Assembly (NCBI GenBank): GCA_902767235.1
Contig: CACXGR010000010.1
Location: 1-11,351, forward strand
Length of the DNA stretch: 11,351 nucleotides
Source: an uncultured Lachnospiraceae bacterium
GTDB lineage: Bacteria > Bacillota > Clostridia > Lachnospirales > Lachnospiraceae
Direction: 5' to 3'
Part shown: piece after piece, positions 7,387-11,351 of the stretch
How the letters are laid out: each line of letters starts with the position of its first letter
Numbering within the stretch: position 1 is the first letter of the stretch
Translations under genes and position numbers: made by a program
Notes under the pieces: generated by a model
The model's input: the letters and a program-made list of their open reading frames with translations, nothing else
What the model was told of the DNA's origin: nothing
Databases searched by the model: none

Positions 7387-7848
7387 TCACAGACCGTCCG
7401 GGCTGTCTTCGAGGCCGCTCTCGCTGATCACCCGCATATTGGCGGCGATGATGTCCAGACTCCGGTACATGTTCTCCCGCATCTCCTCAGACAGGCCGTT
7501 TCCCGCCTGCTGCAGGGCCAGACCGGCCCGCCTGTTGATCTGCCTGGCAAGCTCTCTCCCCTTGTCTGTCAGGATCAGGTTCGCCCGATATTTTGCCCCC
7601 TTATTGGGTTCCAGGATTCCCTTCTTCTCAAAAACCGCCATCGCGCGGGAGACATCCGCCTTGTCGCGCTGGCACAGCGCTGCCAGCCTCGCCGCGGTGA
7701 TCTCCCCTTCCTCCCCCGCGATCATCAGAAGATACAGCGCATAGGACCCGCGAAGTCCGTATTTCTTCATCTCATCCGTTGCGATCTTGTTCCAGTACCT
7801 GGAAATATGAAAAATGGAAAGTGTGAATCGCTCAAATCGGTCGATCAT
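7387..7848 (-). CDS. MarR-family transcriptional regulator
   Basis: This 153-residue protein has the MarR layout: N-terminal dimer helices (about 1-30), a winged helix-turn-helix (about 32-100) with recognition helix DKADVSRAMAVFEKKG (62-77) and wing about 80-95 ending LTDKGREL, then C-terminal dimer helices. MarR proteins bind as dimers to short palindromes and usually repress nearby genes until a small ligand binds. The ATG at 7848 has AGAGGG just upstream. The gene lies 12 bases after degV and 51 bases before the esterase. Its likely target is the pair of GTTGA-N4-TCAAC dyads around the degV promoter (8747-8801), which would make it autoregulatory. The ligand is unknown; a lipid or acyl compound would suit its neighbours, but that is inference. 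Confidence 0.9.
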   Translation of the reverse strand: MIDRFERFTLSIFHISRYWNKIATDEMKKYGLRGSYALYLLMIAGEEGEITAARLAALCQRDKADVSRAMAVFEKKGILEPNKGAKYRANLILTDKGRELARQINRRAGLALQQAGNGLSEEMRENMYRSLDIIAANMRVISESGLEDSPDGL

Positions 7849-7860
7849 AATCCCTCTTGC

Positions 7861-8700
7861 TCACTTGCAAAAATAGGCGACAGCCACCGCGCCGGGCCCG
7901 GCATGCGTCCCGATCACGCTGCACAGCTTGACGCTGTCGAGATGATCCACATGCCCCTGCCACAGACAGCTGCTGTCTCTGACATAATTCTGAAGGAGCT
8001 CATCGGACTGCCCCGTGAACCCCAAAAGTATCGGCATAGAATAGTTTACACCGTTCCGGCGAATCTGTTCAATCAGGAAATTATTGGCTTTCCTGGATCC
8101 TCTCGCCTTGCCCAGGATCGCGACTTTGCCGTCTTTGATCGTGATGACCGGCTTGATGTTCAGCACTTCTCCCGCCACCGCAGCGGCGCCCGAGATCCTG
8201 CCGCCCTTTCGCAGATACTTGAGCGTATCGACCATTGCGATCAGCCCGATCTCCTCTCTCTTCTCAGTAAGATGCCGGACCAGCTCGTCGAGCTCCATGC
8301 CCTTTTCCGCGCAGCTGCAGGCGTACTCCGCCAGCACGCCGGTGCCTATGGAGACGCTTTGGCTGTCCACGACGCGCACATTCGGATACTTCTGCGCCGC
8401 CAGGCACGCGCTCTGATAAGTGCCCGATAGGCCCGAGGAGATCGTGATCACCACGGCGCTGTCCCCCTTTTCCTGCAGCTTTCTAAACACCTTCTCAAAA
8501 GCTTCCGGGCTTGGCTGGCTGGTTCTCGGCAGCTCTTTGCTCTTCTCCAGCCGCTCATAGAATTTGTCCTTGCTCAGCGTTACACCGTCCGCAAATACCT
8601 CTTCGCCAAAAGATACCGACAGCGGTACTACAGCATATAACCGTCTCTTGTTCTCTTCCGTGAGGTCCGCTGCGGAATCTGTAATAATATGAATGGACAT
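7861..8700 (-). CDS. DegV-family fatty-acid-binding protein
   Basis: This 279-residue protein has the standard DegV length and landmarks: the N-terminal ITDSAADL strand-turn, the RTSQPSP loop (residues 59-65) and ISSGLSGTYQSA (87-98), both of which line the fatty acid head-group site in the family, then VDTLKYLRKGGRIS and a C-terminal GTHAGPGAVAVAY segment. DegV proteins include FakB, which holds a fatty acid for phosphorylation by the kinase FakA on the way to phospholipid. No fakA is present in this window, so a FakB role is possible but not shown. The ATG at 8700 is preceded by AAAGGA at a rather long distance. It is the first gene behind the repeat-flanked promoter and is 12 bases from marR. 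Confidence 0.92.
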   Translation of the reverse strand: MSIHIITDSAADLTEENKRRLYAVVPLSVSFGEEVFADGVTLSKDKFYERLEKSKELPRTSQPSPEAFEKVFRKLQEKGDSAVVITISSGLSGTYQSACLAAQKYPNVRVVDSQSVSIGTGVLAEYACSCAEKGMELDELVRHLTEKREEIGLIAMVDTLKYLRKGGRISGAAAVAGEVLNIKPVITIKDGKVAILGKARGSRKANNFLIEQIRRNGVNYSMPILLGFTGQSDELLQNYVRDSSCLWQGHVDHLDSVKLCSVIGTHAGPGAVAVAYFCK

Positions 8701-8746
8701 GATTTTGATATTCCTTTCTTATGAAATATGTGTATTCTTTATTTTA

Positions 8747-8801
8747 ATGTTGACAAATCAACCTTTATGAAGCTACCACTTTGTTGTTGATTTGTCAACA
8801 T
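8747..8801. repeat. Pair of perfect 16-base inverted repeats, likely MarR operators
   Basis: ATGTTGACAAATCAAC at 8747-8762 is the exact reverse complement of GTTGATTTGTCAACAT at 8786-8801, with 23 bases between. Each arm is also a dyad in itself, GTTGA-N4-TCAAC, a plausible size and shape for one MarR dimer. The right arm contains the degV -35 box and the left arm covers the probable transcription start, so binding at either would block transcription. The length of perfect identity argues for a selected repeat. That it is the neighbouring MarR protein's operator is inference. Confidence 0.7.
8770..8798 (-). promoter_or_regulatory. Promoter of the degV-marR-esterase operon
   Basis: On the minus strand TTGACA (8798-8793) is followed after exactly 17 bases by TAGCTT (8775-8770). 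TGG directly before the -10 gives an extended -10. Transcription would start near 8763, about 63 bases before the degV ATG. The -10 itself is weak (three of six), which fits a regulated promoter. Confidence 0.55.
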
Positions 8802-8806
8802 CTTAT

Positions 8807-8820
8807 TTGAAGCGGTTTCA
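8807..8820. promoter_or_regulatory. Possible catabolite-responsive element (cre-like)
   Basis: TTGAAGCGGTTTCA is an imperfect dyad around a central CG, matching about 12 of 14 positions of the CcpA cre consensus TGWAANCGNTNWCA. It lies just upstream of the degV -35 box. A single two-mismatch match can arise by chance. Confidence 0.22.
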
Positions 8821-8848
8821 TTTCATACTCAAAAAAGAATATCCCTGC

Positions 8849-8893
8849 AAAAAAACCCTTCTTTGGCGGAATAACCGCTAAAGAAGGGTTTTT
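8849..8893 (-). terminator. Strong intrinsic terminator of feoB
   Basis: The arms 8851-8869 and 8875-8893 form a stem of about 19 pairs (one G-U), with the CCCTTCTTT/AAAGAAGGG core and an AATAA loop. On the minus strand it ends in seven T, 15 bases beyond the feoB stop. The plus-strand side also has five T, so it could work in both directions. Confidence 0.92.
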
Positions 8894-8907
8894 GAAAGGC
8901 ATATGCT

Positions 8908-11274
8908 TCAGCCGACTCCGACCATCATTCCGATCACTCGCACGATCAGCGCCGCGACCCAGGCGATCGCGCACTGCCACAGCACGACATAGACTGCCCA
9001 TCTGGATCCCATTTCTCTGCGGATCGAAGCGATCGCCGCCACGCAAGGCGTGTAGAGAAGGCTGAAAACGAGAAGGCCCGCTGCCGCCAGCGGCGTCAGC
9101 ACAGCGTTCACGCCGCCCTCTGCGCCGAAGAGGACCTCGAGGACGGAGACGACGCTCTCCTTGGCCATAAAGCCGCTGATCAGAGAGGTGACGATCCGCC
9201 AGTCACCCAGTCCCAGCGGTGCGAACAGAGGCGCGATCACGCCGGCCGCCGTAGCAAGAATGCTGTCGTGGGAATTGGTGACAATGTTGAAGCGGAAGTC
9301 GAAGCTCTGCAGGAACCAGACGATGATGGTCGCCAGAAGGATCACCGAGAAGGCTCTCTGCAGGAAGTCTTTGGATTTCTCCCACAATAGCTGCAGGACA
9401 TTCCTGGGGCTGGGCAGGCGGTAGTTGGGAAGCTCCATCACAAAGGGGACCGCCTCACCCTTAAAGAGGGACTTTTTGAAGACCAGCGCCGCCAGAATGC
9501 CCAGCAGGATCCCCAGTACATAGAGGCCGATCATGATCAGCGCCTTATGGGAAGGGAAAAAGGCGTCCACAAAGAAGGCGTAGATCGGGAGCTTGGCCGT
9601 GCAGCTCATAAAGGGCGTCAGAAGGATCGTCATCCTTCTGTCCCGGTCGCTGGGCAGGGTCCTTGTGGCCATGACGGCCGGGACCGTGCACCCGAAGCCG
9701 ATCAGCATCGGGACGATGCTCCGCCCCGACAGGCCGATCCTGCGCAGGATCTTGTCCATCACGAAGGCGACGCGCGCGATATAGCCGCTGTCCTCCAGCA
9801 TGGACAAAAAGAAGAACATCGTGATGATGATGGGCAGGAAGCTGAGGACGCTGCCGACGCCCTCAAAAATGCCGTTGATGATCAGTCCGTGAAGGACCTC
9901 GTTGACATTGGCAGCCGTGAGGGCGCTGTCCACCATCTCCGTCAGCGCGCCGATCCCCATCTCCAGCAGTTCCTGGAAAAAGAGTCCGATCACGTTGAAG
10001 GTGAGGAAACAGACCAATCCCATGATCGCGATGAAGACCGGGATCGCCGTGTACTTTCCTGTCAGGATGCTGTCGATCTTCTCGCTCTTTTTGCTGCCCT
10101 TATTGACCCTGGGTTTGATCACACAGGCTTCACAGGCCTTCATAATAAAGCTGAAACGCATGTCGGCGATCGCCGCCGTTCTGTCCAGCCCCCGCTCCTT
10201 CTCGAGCTGGATCGTCAGATGGTCCAAAAGTTCCATCTCATTCTTGTCCAGTTCCAGCGCCTCCAGGATCAGTTGATCCCCCTCGATGACCTTGCTGGCC
10301 GCAAAGCGCAGAGGAATGTCCGCAGCCGCCGCATGATCCTCGATCAGGTGCATGACCGCGTGCAGGCAGCGGTGGACCGCTCCCCCGTGGTCATCCTGGT
10401 CACAGAAGTCCTGTCTTGTGGGCTTCTCCTGATATTTGGCAATGTGGATCGCGTGATCCACCAGTTCCTCGATGCCCTGGTTTTTGGCAGCGGAGATCGG
10501 CACAACGGGTGTGCCCAGAAAAGCCTCCATCGCGTTGATATCAATAGCCCCGTCGTTCTTTTTCACCTCGTCCATCATATTGAGGGCCACCACGACAGGC
10601 ACATCCATCTCCAGCAGCTGCATGGTGAGATAGAGGTTTCTCTCGATGTTGGTCGCGTCCACAATGTTGATGATCGCCCTGGGCTTTTCATGGAGCACAA
10701 AGTCTCTCGAGACCAGCTCCTCCTTGGAGTAGGGCGACATGGAATAGATGCCCGGAAGGTCCGTGATCAGCGTATCGCTGTGTCCGAGGATCACGCCGTC
10801 CTTGCGGTCCACGGTCACGCCCGGGAAATTTCCCACGTGCTGTCTCGAGCCGGTCAGCACGTTAAAGAGCGTCGTCTTGCCGCTGTTCTGGTTGCCTACC
10901 AGCGCAAAGGTCAAAGTAGTGCCCTTGGGCAGCGGGTTGCCGCTTCCCTTGGGGTGATAGATACCCTCCTCTCCAAGACCCGGATGAGGGCTCTTTTGAC
11001 GGAGGCCCTTATCAGCGTCTGCCTCCTCCGCTTTTCCTTCCTCCTTCTTCGGAATTACCTCCACATCGATCTGCGCGGCTTCGTTGAGGCGCAGGGTCAG
11101 CGAATAGCCGTGAATGCGGATCTCCACCGGATCGCCCAGCGGCGCATATTTGAGCACCGTCACTTCCGTTCCGGGTATCATTCCCATATCCAAAAAATGC
11201 TGCCGAAGGGCACCGCTGCCGCCGACCTTTGTGATCACTGCTGACTGCCCGATGCCCAGTTCCTTAAGTGTCAT
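8908..11274 (-). CDS. feoB: Ferrous iron transporter, FeoA-FeoB fusion
   Basis: One 788-residue chain joins two Feo proteins. Residues 1-75 are a FeoA domain, an SH3-like fold (LGIGQSAVITKVGG, DMGMIPGTEV, GYSLTLRLNEA). A charged linker (about 76-117) leads to the FeoB G domain: G1 GNQNSGKT (127-134), G3 DLPG (172-175), G4 NMMD (232-235), G5 SAAK (261-264). A helical domain follows, then from about residue 405 the polytopic membrane core. The core carries the conserved cysteines Cys529 (GFGCTVP), Cys558 (SCTAKLP) and Cys744 (YTPCVAA). It imports Fe2+ across the inner membrane. All key motifs are intact and no frameshift is seen. AAGGAG (11288-11283) sits 8 bases before the ATG. No FeoC is visible downstream; a terminator follows. 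Confidence 0.96.
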   Translation of the reverse strand: MTLKELGIGQSAVITKVGGSGALRQHFLDMGMIPGTEVTVLKYAPLGDPVEIRIHGYSLTLRLNEAAQIDVEVIPKKEEGKAEEADADKGLRQKSPHPGLGEEGIYHPKGSGNPLPKGTTLTFALVGNQNSGKTTLFNVLTGSRQHVGNFPGVTVDRKDGVILGHSDTLITDLPGIYSMSPYSKEELVSRDFVLHEKPRAIINIVDATNIERNLYLTMQLLEMDVPVVVALNMMDEVKKNDGAIDINAMEAFLGTPVVPISAAKNQGIEELVDHAIHIAKYQEKPTRQDFCDQDDHGGAVHRCLHAVMHLIEDHAAAADIPLRFAASKVIEGDQLILEALELDKNEMELLDHLTIQLEKERGLDRTAAIADMRFSFIMKACEACVIKPRVNKGSKKSEKIDSILTGKYTAIPVFIAIMGLVCFLTFNVIGLFFQELLEMGIGALTEMVDSALTAANVNEVLHGLIINGIFEGVGSVLSFLPIIITMFFFLSMLEDSGYIARVAFVMDKILRRIGLSGRSIVPMLIGFGCTVPAVMATRTLPSDRDRRMTILLTPFMSCTAKLPIYAFFVDAFFPSHKALIMIGLYVLGILLGILAALVFKKSLFKGEAVPFVMELPNYRLPSPRNVLQLLWEKSKDFLQRAFSVILLATIIVWFLQSFDFRFNIVTNSHDSILATAAGVIAPLFAPLGLGDWRIVTSLISGFMAKESVVSVLEVLFGAEGGVNAVLTPLAAAGLLVFSLLYTPCVAAIASIRREMGSRWAVYVVLWQCAIAWVAALIVRVIGMMVGVG

Positions 11275-11315
11275 ATTCGATTCTCCTTCGCGTTATATCT
11301 GATTAACCTCCCTCT

Positions 11316-11321
11316 ATTATA
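11316..11321 (-). promoter_or_regulatory. Probable -10 box for feoA-feoB
   Basis: The minus strand reads TATAAT at 11321-11316, about 40 bases before the feo ATG. The best-spaced -35 is poor (CTCCAA at a 17-base spacer). No clear Fur or DtxR operator is seen in the 77 bases available before the window edge; one could lie outside. Confidence 0.42.
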
Positions 11322-11351
11322 AATAAAAGCGCGTCTTTTTGGAGCATGTTC

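Noticed and set aside
9547..11244. 565-codon open frame on the plus strand opposite feoA-feoB
   Set aside because: A His/Asp/Arg-rich shadow of the FeoB codons, with no domain and no ribosome site. FeoB on the other strand is unmistakable.

Overview
The window looks like an ordinary chromosomal stretch from a GC-rich member of the Clostridia, plausibly Lachnospiraceae. That placement is inference. It rests on the gene families (DUF815 ATPase, DUF1846 protein, ROK glucokinase, DegV protein, FeoA-FeoB ferrous iron transporter), strong GGAGG-type ribosome binding sites, TATAAT -10 boxes, and GC-rich codon third positions with AT-rich intergenic regions. No rRNA, tRNA, CRISPR array, insertion sequence or phage gene was seen.

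Layout, left to right. (1) Positions 1-1115, minus strand: a DUF815 P-loop ATPase whose C-terminus runs off the left edge. (2) A divergent promoter region (1116-1344) separates it from two plus-strand genes: the DUF1846 protein (1345-2829) and a ROK glucokinase (2997-3944). A long bulged hairpin with a T-rich tail follows the glucokinase. (3) The rest of the window is on the minus strand and is transcribed toward the glucokinase. Read 5' to 3' it runs: a FeoA-FeoB fusion (11274-8908) with a strong terminator; a degV-marR-esterase cluster (8700-6391) behind a promoter flanked by two perfect 16-base inverted repeats; then a membrane-anchored double zinc-ribbon protein (6239-5202), followed directly and in the same reading frame by a membrane-anchored alpha/beta hydrolase (5201-4185).

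How the genes may work together. FeoA-FeoB is a self-contained ferrous iron importer. The DegV protein (fatty-acid-binding family), the MarR regulator and the HSL-type esterase are closely spaced and probably co-transcribed from the repeat-flanked promoter. Each repeat arm is itself a GTTGA-N4-TCAAC dyad, a plausible MarR operator, so the regulator probably controls its own operon. The zinc-ribbon protein and the downstream hydrolase are probably translationally coupled; their joint role is unknown. Glucokinase supplies glucose-6-phosphate for glycolysis. DUF815 and DUF1846 proteins have no settled function.

No clearly new multi-gene system stands out. The most interesting signals are the paired operators in front of degV, the TAA-TTG in-frame junction between two membrane proteins, the zinc-ribbon protein itself with its structured leader, and the unexplained part of the convergent intergenic region after the glucokinase.
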